Below, one piece after another: positions 33,062 through 47,951 of a stretch of 56,647 nt of DNA. Location of the stretch: the NCBI GenBank assembly GCA_016871895.1, contig VHBO01000010.1, positions 1 to 56,647 on the forward strand, read 5' to 3'. The notes under the pieces were generated by a model that was given only the letters and a program-made list of their open reading frames with translations, had not been told where the DNA came from and did no database searches. Position numbers and translations under genes: made by a program. Position 1 is the first letter of the stretch; every line of letters begins with the position of its first letter. Origin of the DNA: Gemmatimonadota bacterium (GTDB lineage: Bacteria > Gemmatimonadota > Gemmatimonadetes > Gemmatimonadales > Gemmatimonadaceae).

Positions 33062-34308
33062 CCGGTCGTCTCCTGGGGGGTCTGCAGTCGCTCGCCGGGA
33101 CGCGGCGTGAGCCCGTATCGGGCCACGAGGTCCCACGCGAAGCCCGGGATCATCCGCTTCATTCGATGCGGACGCTCGTGCCGTAGGGCGAGGATGCCCT
33201 CGGCGCACTTCATCTCCACGCGCGTGCGCGCGAACTCGAGCCCCTTCGGGCCGAATCGCCGCTGCGCCCAGCCGATCAACGGCCGCGCCCAGTCCGGGGC
33301 ACCGCGCACCGGCAGCCCGCCCGCCGCGCGTTCACTCAGTGCGACGAAGGTCTTCACGGGGCCGGTGCGGTCGCCACGCGAGCCCGGCGCCGTCACCGTC
33401 ACCTCATCGCGGATGAGGTCGAGGAGCGCCTCGCCGCGGGCGGTCCGGATAAGCAGCCACTGGTCCCCCTCGCCACCCATATAACCGACCGTCAGGTCGC
33501 TCAGGCTGTTCGTGTAGTCGAAGCAGGAGCGGCAGGTGGCCGGAAAGAAATCACGCGGCAGGTCGCGGATCGGGAGCTGCAGGAAGGGGATGAACCGGTG
33601 CGAGCCATCGCGGAACCGAAGCTCGACGCGGTAGTCGGCGAGGAACTCGAGGTAGGTAACGTCGTCCGGCGTGTCGGTCAGGAGCCCGAGGAACCGATGG
33701 AAATTCTCGGTCGTCGTGTTGTCGCTGCACGGGGTACCGATCACATAGAGGGCCTCGAGCCCGAGCTCCGCCTCGAGCGCGCGCAGCGCGTGCACCTGGC
33801 ACGCCACGCCGATCATCGCGATCCGGCGATAGCCACGCGCCACGCATTCATCGAGCAACGCGAGGAGTGGGCTGTAGCCCATCTTCATCCCGCGGCACTT
33901 GGCCATCCCCTCGGGGGAGGTGACGATCACCGGCCGCGGGCGCCAGCGGTCCGTCGCATCACTCGCCGTCGCGAGGACGGCGTCGACAGCCCCGGTCTCG
34001 AGGAGGCGCTCGCCGAGGCGCGTGGTGATGCCGGTCCACTGCGCCCCGGCCCGCGGCACGTCGAGACGGGCGCGATACATCGCGCGATGCACCCCGAAGA
34101 ACCCCTCATCGCCGCGGCCGAGGTCACGGGCTCGGCCGTGCACCTGCCGCTCGAGCGCTTCATACCGCGGATGGATGAACTGGCAGGCCTTCCCGCACTG
34201 GTGCGCCCACGACGAACGGGAGACCCCGCAGTCGGTGCAGAGGTCGCGGTGCGGCGCCGGCGCGAGCGCCGGCGTCTCCACGAGGAGCGGGAGGGCCGCG
34301 ACCGCCAT
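33058..34308 (-). CDS. bciB: 8-vinyl reductase of the FrhB type (BciB)
   Basis: The 416-residue protein belongs to the coenzyme F420 hydrogenase beta-subunit family. In the setting of bch genes this is BciB, the ferredoxin-dependent 3,8-divinyl (proto)chlorophyllide 8-vinyl reductase with Fe-S clusters and FAD. Cysteine motifs are CTDCG-N8-CGKAC near residues 23-40, CRGMKMGYSPLL, GTPCSDNTTTENF and FPATCRSCFDYTN. I use the ATG at 34308, overlapping pucC's stop; the frame extends upstream but only inside pucC. It replaces bchJ/bciA functionally; neither is seen. Confidence 0.88.
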   Translation of the reverse strand: MAVAALPLLVETPALAPAPHRDLCTDCGVSRSSWAHQCGKACQFIHPRYEALERQVHGRARDLGRGDEGFFGVHRAMYRARLDVPRAGAQWTGITTRLGERLLETGAVDAVLATASDATDRWRPRPVIVTSPEGMAKCRGMKMGYSPLLALLDECVARGYRRIAMIGVACQVHALRALEAELGLEALYVIGTPCSDNTTTENFHRFLGLLTDTPDDVTYLEFLADYRVELRFRDGSHRFIPFLQLPIRDLPRDFFPATCRSCFDYTNSLSDLTVGYMGGEGDQWLLIRTARGEALLDLIRDEVTVTAPGSRGDRTGPVKTFVALSERAAGGLPVRGAPDWARPLIGWAQRRFGPKGLEFARTRVEMKCAEGILALRHERPHRMKRMIPGFAWDLVARYGLTPRPGERLQTPQETTG

Positions 34309-35639
34309 CAGCGCATCGCCCCCAGGATCGCATCCCCCGCCTCGGCGCGGCGCAGCAGGCCGGCACGCACCGAGGGCGTGCTCGCCATCGCCATCGCAGC
34401 GGCGACCACGAAGAGCACAGCCTCGGCGGCGAACACCACCGTGTACCCGCGGACCGGCTCTCCGAACCACGCGATCGTGAGGTCACTCGCGACCCCACCG
34501 CCAAGTGACCCAGCGGCGTAGGCGATCGCCTGAGCGGCGCCGTACACGCCGAGCCGGATCCCCGTCCCGCGTGTCCCGTCGGCGGCGGTCATCGCCATCA
34601 TCGCGCCGATCGCGCCGACCGCGAAGACGCCGTTCGCGACACCGAGGCAGAAGATGATGACCGAGAGCGCCGTCGAACCGCCGAGGGCGGGGGACTGTGC
34701 CAGCGCGACGAGCGCGAGTGCGGAGGCGAGACAGCCGCCGACGGCCCAGTGCCGGAGCGAGCCGAACCGCGCGCTCAGCAGCGCGGCCCCGAGCATCCCG
34801 AGCATCACACCGCCGTGCTGCGTGCCACCGAGCTTCGTGCTCTCGCCCGGCGTCATCCCGAAGACCCGGCCAGCGAAGGGCTCGAGGATCAGGTCCTGCG
34901 CGGAATAGGCGAGCATCGCCGCGAAGACGAAGAGCGCGAACCGGCGCGTCGCGCGGTCGGCGAGCGCGTCGCGGAGCACGGTCGCGAACCCCGCCTGCGG
35001 AGCCGCCGTCCCTGTACCCGCAGGCGCGCGGCGGATGTGCCACGAGCCCCACGCGGCGAGCGCTGCCAGTACGACGGCGATCGCGCACACCGTGCCGATC
35101 ACGCCGAGGAGTCGACGGAACGAGAAGGGATCGAGGAGCTGGCCCGAGACGCCAGCGGTCACGGCGATGCCGAGAATCATCATGATCCAGAGCATCGCGG
35201 CGGCGCCACCGAGTTTCTGCGGCGGCATCTCTTCGGCGACGTGGGCGAGGAGCGCGGTACCCGACGCGCTCATCCCGATGCCGATCAGCGCATAGCCGAC
35301 GAAGGCGACGCCGAGCCCCGGGATGGTGCGGCTCGCCGCGAGCGCGACGCCGAGGGCAGCGAGGAATCCGCCGACTGCGAAGGTCGCGACGCCGCCAAGG
35401 ATCCAGGGTGCACGATGTCCGCTCCGATCCGAGTCGAAGCCGAAGCGCGCGCGCGACATCTGGATCACGAAGTGCAGCGCCACGAGCACGCTCGGCACCG
35501 TCGCGGGCAGGACGAGCTCGACGATCATCACGCGATTGAGCGTCGACGTCATCACCGCGGCGACCGCGCCGATAGCGATCTGGGCGAGGCCGAGCCGCGC
35601 GACGTCGCGCCAGCCGAAGGGGCGTCGGATCGAGGTCAC
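34308..35639 (-). CDS. pucC: PucC/Bch2-type MFS protein (light-harvesting assembly)
   Basis: The 443-residue, 12-helix membrane protein belongs to the BCH (PucC/LhaA/Orf428) branch of the major facilitators, seen from [12 protein letters not shown] near residue 32, RFGFDSDRSGHRAPWI (about 65-80) and the conserved QDLILEPFAGRVFGMTPGEST (about 245). Family members deliver bacteriochlorophyll or stabilise antenna assembly. It overlaps bchG by 4 bp. Its position between bchG and bchP matches orf428/bch2 of purple bacteria. A second paralogue, lhaA, is at 49033. Confidence 0.88.
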   Translation of the reverse strand: MTSIRRPFGWRDVARLGLAQIAIGAVAAVMTSTLNRVMIVELVLPATVPSVLVALHFVIQMSRARFGFDSDRSGHRAPWILGGVATFAVGGFLAALGVALAASRTIPGLGVAFVGYALIGIGMSASGTALLAHVAEEMPPQKLGGAAAMLWIMMILGIAVTAGVSGQLLDPFSFRRLLGVIGTVCAIAVVLAALAAWGSWHIRRAPAGTGTAAPQAGFATVLRDALADRATRRFALFVFAAMLAYSAQDLILEPFAGRVFGMTPGESTKLGGTQHGGVMLGMLGAALLSARFGSLRHWAVGGCLASALALVALAQSPALGGSTALSVIIFCLGVANGVFAVGAIGAMMAMTAADGTRGTGIRLGVYGAAQAIAYAAGSLGGGVASDLTIAWFGEPVRGYTVVFAAEAVLFVVAAAMAMASTPSVRAGLLRRAEAGDAILGAMR

Positions 35640-36553
35640 GTGAGGCTCCGGAGGGCGACCGCGGCGACCATCATCCCCGAGACGTAGAACGGGACGCCGA
35701 CGGCGGAGAGGAAGAGCGCCCGCTCACGCGGGGCGGCGAGGAATCGCGCCATCAGGCCGAGCTGCACCGCGACGAGCGCGGCGATCCCCATTGGAGCGCC
35801 GCTCGCGCCCCACGTCCGGAGGAGACCGATGACGAGGAGTTGGGGCAGGACCATCACGGCGCAGAGCACCCACGCCGCACGCGAGACCCCGAGCGTGGCG
35901 GGGAGGGAGCGGATGCCCATCCGGCGATCGCCGTCGATCGCCTTGAAGTCATTGAGGGTCAGGATGCCGTGCGCGCCGAGCGAGTACAGCGCCGCGATCG
36001 CGAGGACGCGGCCGTCGGGGAGCGCCCCGCCGAGGAGGACCACGGCGCCGGTCACCCAGGCGAGCCCTTCATACGTGATGCCGACCGCGGCGTTGCCGAT
36101 CCATCCGTTCTGCTTGAGCCGGAACGGAGGCGCGGAGTAGGCCCACGCGAAGGCGAGGGCGATCGCCACCGCGAGCACACCCGTCGGTCCGAGGGGGATC
36201 GCGGCCGCGAGCGAGAGGAGGGTCCAGACGATCGCGATGCGCAGCCCCCACGTGCCCGGCATCCGACCCGAGGGGATCGGGCGGTGCGGTTCGTTGATCG
36301 CGTCGACGTGTCGATCGAACCAGTCGTTCGCGGCCTGGCTCGTCGCACAGACGAGCGGACCGGTGATCAGCACGCCGAGTGCCACGCTGCCGAGTCGGTC
36401 ACGCACCGGCAGACCGGTGGAGACGACGCCGCAGGTGAAGGCCCACATCGGTGGGAACCAGGTGACGGGCTTGAGCAGCTCGACGATCGCCGAGGCGTTG
36501 GGCACGCTCCGCATCGGCGTCGACGACGCGCTGACACCAGAAAGTGTCGTCAT
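35636..36553 (-). CDS. bchG: Bacteriochlorophyll synthase (geranylgeranyl transferase)
   Basis: BchG esterifies bacteriochlorophyllide a with geranylgeranyl diphosphate in the membrane. This 305-residue UbiA-family prenyltransferase has the first Asp-rich motif NDWFDRHVDAINEPHRPIPSG-type (the DRxxD starts near 80) and the second in LNDFKAIDGDRRMGIRSLP (about 200). SAPPFRLKQNGWIGN between them is characteristic of BchG/ChlG. It starts 54 bp after ppsR. Confidence 0.94.
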   Translation of the reverse strand: MTTLSGVSASSTPMRSVPNASAIVELLKPVTWFPPMWAFTCGVVSTGLPVRDRLGSVALGVLITGPLVCATSQAANDWFDRHVDAINEPHRPIPSGRMPGTWGLRIAIVWTLLSLAAAIPLGPTGVLAVAIALAFAWAYSAPPFRLKQNGWIGNAAVGITYEGLAWVTGAVVLLGGALPDGRVLAIAALYSLGAHGILTLNDFKAIDGDRRMGIRSLPATLGVSRAAWVLCAVMVLPQLLVIGLLRTWGASGAPMGIAALVAVQLGLMARFLAAPRERALFLSAVGVPFYVSGMMVAAVALRSLT

Positions 36554-36607
36554 CGCGTGACACCGGGGGAGGACGGACCGCGGCGGAGGGGCACGTGCGT
36601 CATCCGA

Positions 36608-38032
36608 TCAGACGGCTTCGGCGGTGTCGGTGTCGCCGCCCGAGAGACCGTGGCGGCGGAGCTTCACGTAGAGCGTCTGACGCGAGAGGCCGAGGACCTC
36701 GGCGGCCGTGGTGCGATTGTCGCCGGTCAGCTCGAGGGCGGCTTCGATGAAGTGCCGCTCGACGAGGTCGGTCGTGTCCTTCACGAGCGTCGGGAGCGAG
36801 ACGCGACCGACGAGCGCGGTGAGATCCTCGACCGCCTTCGTGAGGTCGCGTGCACCGTGCGGGACGGTGGCGACGCGCCGACCGACGTCCCGCATGATGA
36901 AGCCGATACCGGCGCCGTCACCCCCGGTGAGCGTCACGGCGGAGAGCTCGATCTCCGAGCTGAGGCCGAGGTCGCCGCGCACGCTGCTCGCCGCCACCCG
37001 CACCACGCCGTGCTTCTTGAGCGTCGAGAGGAAGACCTGCAGGTCGGCACCGGGCCGGCCCACCCAGTTGCCGAGCGAACGCGCCTTCGCCTGCTCCTCG
37101 CTCGCGAGCTGCGCGAGGTCGAGGAAGGCGCGATTGGCGTAGACGATATCGCCCTCGGCGTCGGTGATGACGCAGGCATCGGGGGCCGCCTGCACGAGCG
37201 CGAGCACCTGCTCGCGCGTCACGCTCGCCCCCACCGGTGCGGCGAAGCGCGACAGGCGGACGAGGAGGAGCGTGAGGTTCTCCTGTCGGAAGCAGGAGGC
37301 GGAGGCAAGGGACTCCCCGCGGTCGTCGGCGAGAGTGATGCGCACGTCGCCCGCGTGCCCGGTGGTGCGCGCCGCGGCGAGGAGATCCTCCATCGCGCGA
37401 GCGGAGCCGGCGGCGATGCCGAGCGGGAAGCTCCGTCCGACGAGCTTCTCGGCGGGGAGGTCGAAGAGACGTGATGCGGCGTTCGAGGCATCGACCACCT
37501 TCATCGTGTCGGCGTCGACGACGATGATCGCGTCGGTCGAGAGCTGGAAGAGGAGACGATAGCGTGTCTCGACGTGACGGAGCTTCCAATAGTCGCGCTC
37601 CATCGCCTGCTGCGTGTCGACGAGGCGCTGCTGGAGCGTGGAGATCGCCCGGAGGTCGCGCCCGACGGCGACGACCGAGCCGTCCTCGGCGCGGACCGCG
37701 TTGTACGCGACCGGGATGTCGGCGCCCGCACGAGAGGGATGATTCACCTGGCGTCGGCGCGTCGTCCCCGCCGACGTCGCCTCACGCAGCATCTGCTCGA
37801 TCTTACCGCGGGACTCGGGGGTCACCGTATCGACCCACGGCGTCCCAATCCACCCTTCCGCCCCGTCGACGGGCGCCTCCGTCCCGCTGAACTCGACATG
37901 TCGGATGATGCCGCCGCGATCCACGACCAGCGCCACCTCGCTGGTGGCGGTGATCAGCTTCGCCGCCCAGTCCGGTGCGAGACCGGAGAGGGGAGCGCGC
38001 GAAGCGTCGGAAGCGGAGTGACCGGAAGTCAT
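36608..38032 (-). CDS. ppsR: PpsR/CrtJ photosynthesis gene repressor
   Basis: This 474-residue transcription factor has an N-terminal PAS-like domain (about 20-130), a coiled-coil Q-linker (about 132-160), two PAS domains (about 160-265 and 275-390) and a C-terminal Fis-type helix-turn-helix (TTAAEVLGLSRQTLYVKLRRHGL, shown as the landmark near 440-462). PpsR represses bch, crt and puc genes by binding TGT-N12-ACA pairs; such sites occur here at 38827 and at 55959/55985. Only two cysteines are visible (ASASCFRQ and PDACVIT). The redox cysteine that CrtJ/PpsR carries just before the HTH is Phe here (ERHFIEAALEL), judged from memory of those sequences. It follows aerR by 30 bp. Confidence 0.92.
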   Translation of the reverse strand: MTSGHSASDASRAPLSGLAPDWAAKLITATSEVALVVDRGGIIRHVEFSGTEAPVDGAEGWIGTPWVDTVTPESRGKIEQMLREATSAGTTRRRQVNHPSRAGADIPVAYNAVRAEDGSVVAVGRDLRAISTLQQRLVDTQQAMERDYWKLRHVETRYRLLFQLSTDAIIVVDADTMKVVDASNAASRLFDLPAEKLVGRSFPLGIAAGSARAMEDLLAAARTTGHAGDVRITLADDRGESLASASCFRQENLTLLLVRLSRFAAPVGASVTREQVLALVQAAPDACVITDAEGDIVYANRAFLDLAQLASEEQAKARSLGNWVGRPGADLQVFLSTLKKHGVVRVAASSVRGDLGLSSEIELSAVTLTGGDGAGIGFIMRDVGRRVATVPHGARDLTKAVEDLTALVGRVSLPTLVKDTTDLVERHFIEAALELTGDNRTTAAEVLGLSRQTLYVKLRRHGLSGGDTDTAEAV

Positions 38033-38062
38033 CAGGTGTGCTCTATGGGCGAGAGAACGAGA

Positions 38063-38767
38063 TCATCCGAGGGTGAGCTCGGCGATGCCGCGGAGGCGAC
38101 GTGCCATCAGGATCGCCGACTCGGCGTCGGTCGCGATCGCATCCACCCCAAGATCCTCGGCGAGTGATGGTTCGGAATCGAGCAGCTGTCCACCGACGAG
38201 CACGCGGATGTCATTGTTGCGTGACACCTGTCGTACTCGGCGGATGTCCTTGCGCAGTCCCGGTACGTGCTGGGTGCACGCGACCGAGAAGCCGACACAA
38301 TGATACTCGGTTTTCCTAACCATGTCGAACAAAATATCTGGATTGTACGTGGTCAGCAGGTGGACATCCCACCCATCCCGAATGAAATACTCGGCGATTA
38401 CGAGTGAGCCGAGCGAGTGCTGCTCACCGGAGGCGCAGGTCAGGAGCATCCGGCCGGTCGATCCGAGCGGTGCGCTGTCGGCGAGGAAGAGCGGGCTGAC
38501 GGCACGCAACAACCGTTGGATGTGGCCGGACGCGAGCGTCACTTCATAGAAGGAGCATTCATCGGTCTTCCAGCGTTCGCCGAGGACGCGGGCAGCTGGG
38601 GTGAAGACCTCTTCAATGAGAGTCGCCGGTGACACCCCCTGCCGGAGGAGCTCACGGACGTACGCGCCTGGGGCCGATTCATCCGGTGAGAGGATGGCCT
38701 CGGTGAACTGCTCGACGATCCGTGATGTCGCCACGAGCTGTTCTCGGGCGAGGCCAGACGATGACAT
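38063..38767 (-). CDS. aerR: AerR/PpaA-type B12-binding regulator
   Basis: The 234-residue protein has a short helical N-terminal part with ERWKTDECSFYEVTLA (64-79), the helix that covers the upper face of cobalamin. A SCHIC/B12-binding Rossmann part follows, with the axial histidine H117 in SGEQHSLGSLV. In purple bacteria AerR/PpaA binds cobalamin and light-dependently antagonises CrtJ/PpsR. It is the first gene of the minus-strand operon, directly upstream of ppsR, and is divergent from bchF with a PpsR site between them. Confidence 0.9.
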   Translation of the reverse strand: MSSSGLAREQLVATSRIVEQFTEAILSPDESAPGAYVRELLRQGVSPATLIEEVFTPAARVLGERWKTDECSFYEVTLASGHIQRLLRAVSPLFLADSAPLGSTGRMLLTCASGEQHSLGSLVIAEYFIRDGWDVHLLTTYNPDILFDMVRKTEYHCVGFSVACTQHVPGLRKDIRRVRQVSRNNDIRVLVGGQLLDSEPSLAEDLGVDAIATDAESAILMARRLRGIAELTLG

Positions 38768-38826
38768 GAGAACCTACCGGTTGGGGGGCGTACCCCGGCT
38801 ACTCCATCCCCAAGGTGGGACCGCGG

Positions 38827-38844
38827 TGTCTGGCTGTCAAGACA
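38827..38844. promoter_or_regulatory. PpsR binding site (TGT-N12-ACA) between aerR and bchF
   Basis: TGTCTGGCTGTCAAGACA is a perfect match to the PpsR/CrtJ site. A second, imperfect copy (CGT-N12-ACA, 38851-38868) follows after 6 bp and overlaps the bchF -35 hexamer. Paired sites are the normal CrtJ/PpsR arrangement, so both aerR-ppsR and the bchF operon are probably repressed from here. Confidence 0.7.
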
Positions 38845-38862
38845 CTTTGACGTAAACTTCTA

Positions 38863-38891
38863 TTGACATCGCGCCGGACGGCTCCCAATAT
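38863..38891 (+). promoter_or_regulatory. Sigma-70-type promoter of the bchF operon
   Basis: TTGACA (38863-38868), a 17-bp spacer and CAATAT (38886-38891) form a near-consensus promoter. Transcription would start about 38897-38899, which coincides with the GTG start codon of bchF at 38898, so the mRNA would be almost or fully leaderless. Confidence 0.65.
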
Positions 38892-38897
38892 CACGGG

Positions 38898-40666
<1,769 letters not shown>

Positions 40667-40669
40667 CCG

Positions 40670-42317
40670 ATGCAGCTGACGCTCTGGACCTACGAAGGGC
40701 CGCCGCACGTCGGGGCGATGCGCATCGCCACTTCTATGGAAGGCGTGCATTACGTCCTTCACGCGCCACAGGGCGACACCTACGCCGATCTGCTCTTCAC
40801 GATGATCGAGCGACGCGATGCCCGGCCGCCGGTCACCTACACGACGTTCCAGGCGCGCGACCTCGGCGGTGATACCGCGAATATGGTCGTCACCGCGGTG
40901 CGCGAAGCGTATGAGCGGTTCCGCCCGCAGGCGCTCCTCGTCGGCGAATCGTGCACCGCGGAGCTGATCCAGGATCAGGCCGGTGCGCTCGCCGTCGGGA
41001 TGCAGCTCCCGGTCCCCGTCGTCCCGCTCGAGCTACCGGCGTACTCGAAGAAGGAGAACTGGGGCGCCTCGGAGACCCTCTACCATCTCGTTCGCGCGAT
41101 GGTCGGCAGCGCCGCGCGCCCACGCCCGGCGCGTGACGGCCGCCGGCCGCGTGTGAACCTCCTCGGGCCGACGAGCCTCGGCTTCCGATGCCGTGACGAC
41201 GTACGCGAGGTCCGCGAACTGCTCGCCAGCGTCGGGGTCGATGTGCACGTGGTCGCACCACTCGGCGCCACCCCCGAGCAGCTCGCGACCCTCACCGACG
41301 CCGACGCGAACGTCGTGCTCTATCCCGAGATCGGGCAGACCACCGCCGGATGGCTGCAGCGGACCCATGGGATGCCGGTGGTGCGCACCGTTCCTATCGG
41401 GGTCGGAGCGACGCGGGACTTCCTCGCCGAGCTCGGGGCGGTCCTCGGCGTCGATGTCCAGCCGGTGCTCGACCGCCCCGCCTCGCGGCTTCCGTGGTAC
41501 TCCCGTTCGGTGGACTCCACGTATCTCACCGGGAAGCGCGTCTTCATCTTCGCCGACGCCACCCACGCCATCGCCGCCGCCCGCGTCGCCCGCGACGAAC
41601 TCGGCTTCGAGGTCGTCGGGCTCGGGACCTACGCGCGCGAGATGGCACGCGAGGTGCGCGAGGCGGCCAAGGGCTATGGACTCGAGGCGCTGATCTCGGA
41701 CGACTACCTCGAGGTCGAGCGCGCCATCGCCGCCGCCGCCCCTGAACTGGTGCTCGGCACCCAGATGGAGCGGCATATCGCCAAGCGGCTCCACGTGCCC
41801 TGCGCCACGATCTCCGGTCCCTTCCACGTGCAGGATGTCCCGGCGCGGTACAGCCCGCAGATGGGATGGGAAGGCGCCAACGTCCTCTTCGACGCCTGGG
41901 TCCATCCCCTGATGATGGGACTCGAGGAACATCTCATCACGATGTTCAGCGAGGACTTCGAGTTCGACGAGACCGGCAGTCATCTCGGCAAGGGGGGCGG
42001 CCGGCGTCAGGAGCAGGAAGGCGCGGCGCGCCAGACACCGCGCGCCGCAGCGATCGGTGCGAGCGGGTCGCCGGCGATGCCGGATGCCGCGGTGGAGGAT
42101 TCGGCCGATGCCGCGCTGCATCAGGCGGACGACGCGGCCGCGACGGCCGTGGCGGTCGCGGTGGCCGGACCCAGCTGGAGTGCCGACGGCGAGCGTGAGC
42201 TCAAGAAGATCCCGTTCTTCGTCCGCAAGAAGGCGCGGCTCAATACCGAACGGTTCGCCGCCGACCGAGGGATCGTGACGATCACGGTCGACACGCTGTA
42301 TGAGGCGAAGGCGCACT

Positions 42318-42328
<11 letters not shown>
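40670..42328 (+). CDS. bchB: Light-independent protochlorophyllide reductase, subunit B
   Basis: This 552-residue NB-protein subunit has [20 protein letters not shown] at the N-terminus (3-22), [11 protein letters not shown], the GPTSLGF segment, and [21 protein letters not shown]. The C-terminal domain ([16 protein letters not shown], about 510) is intact, but the linker before it (about 440-505) is an unusually long Ala/Asp-rich stretch. It starts 3 bp after bchN and overlaps bchH by 11 bp. Confidence 0.95.
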
Positions 42329-46890
<4,562 letters not shown>

Positions 46891-46891
<1 letters not shown>

Positions 46892-47625
46892 TGCATCTCG
46901 CCCAGCCGCCCGAATCGACCGGATATGTGCGCACGCGCGCGTGGCTCGAGGAGTACTTCGACCGCCGCGCCGCCGCAGCCTGGGCGGCTCTCACCTCGGA
47001 GACGCCGGTCGGCCGCATCCGGGCCACGGTCCGGGAGGGGCGTGCGCAGATGCAGCGCACGCTGCTCGACTGGCTCCCCACGAACCTCTCCGGGATGCGG
47101 GTGCTCGATGCCGGCTGTGGGACCGGGACGGCCTCGATCGAACTCGCCCGGCGCGGGGCCGAGGTGGTCGCCATCGACCTCTCGCCGACCCTCGTCGCCG
47201 TGGCGCGGGACCGTGCCGCGCAGTCGTCGCTGCGCGGGCGCGTCGATTTTCGGAGCGGGGATATGCTCGACCCCGCACTCGGGACGTTCGATCACGTCAT
47301 CGCGATGGACTCCCTCATCCACTACGAGATGCCTGATGCGCTCGCCGCGCTCTCGCGTCTCGCTCCTCGGGTCCGGGCGTCGATCGTCTGGACCTTCGCG
47401 CCCCGGACGCCCCTCCTCGCCGTGATGCACGGCGTCGGTCGGCTCCTGCCCGGGCGCGATCGGGCCCCGCGCATCGTCCCGATGCGCGAGGCAGGCGTCC
47501 GGCGCGGCCTGCAGGCCGCGCTCGGCGACGCCGGTTGGACGGTCGGCCGCACCGTGCGCGTGCAACGCGGCTTCTACACCTCGCAGGGCCTGCATCTCTC
47601 CCTCACCCCCCGGAGGACCCCATGA
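46891..47625 (+). CDS. bchM: Magnesium-protoporphyrin IX methyltransferase
   Basis: BchM methylates the ring C propionate of Mg-protoporphyrin IX using SAM. The 244-residue protein has the SAM motif RVLDAGCGTGTASIELARRGA (about 70-90), the second motif VVAIDLSP and MDSLIHYEM. It is coupled to bchL by TGATG and to the next small gene by ATGA. Confidence 0.95.
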
Positions 47626-47948
47626 ACGGATGGACCTGGCTGGCGCTCGCCGCCGCCGCGCTGGCCGGTTGGCTGGCGTATCGTCGGACACGCGAGGTTG
47701 CGTGCACCATCGACCTTGCCTCGACCCCGACCGATTTCCACGCGCACGTCGTGCTCGATGGCGTTGACGTGAATGAGGGCGACGCCGTGCTGGTGCACGG
47801 CGCGCCGGACCATATCGGGCTCGGCGAGGTCCGTACGATGCAGGCGACGGCCACCGTGCAACAGGCGAGCTGGCCGCGTCGCCTCCTGGTGCGCGTCCTG
47901 GGGACGAGCGGGATCACCGAGCTGTACGAAGTCGGGTTCGAGGGCTGA
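47622..47948 (+). CDS. Small membrane-anchored protein between bchM and acsF
   Basis: I do not recognise this 108-residue protein. It has one N-terminal membrane helix (about residues 3-20, WTWLALAAAALAGWLAY) followed by a predicted beta-rich soluble domain of about 85 residues with no cysteines or catalytic motif (for example HVVLDGVDVNEGDAVLVHG). The ATG overlaps the bchM stop (ATGA), and acsF starts 3 bp after its end, so all three should be co-translated. Some alphaproteobacteria have a small gene (bciE) next to acsF that is needed for cyclase activity. This ORF has a similar position but no demonstrated similarity. Confidence 0.8.
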   Translation: MNGWTWLALAAAALAGWLAYRRTREVACTIDLASTPTDFHAHVVLDGVDVNEGDAVLVHGAPDHIGLGEVRTMQATATVQQASWPRRLLVRVLGTSGITELYEVGFEG

Positions 47949-47951
47949 GCG

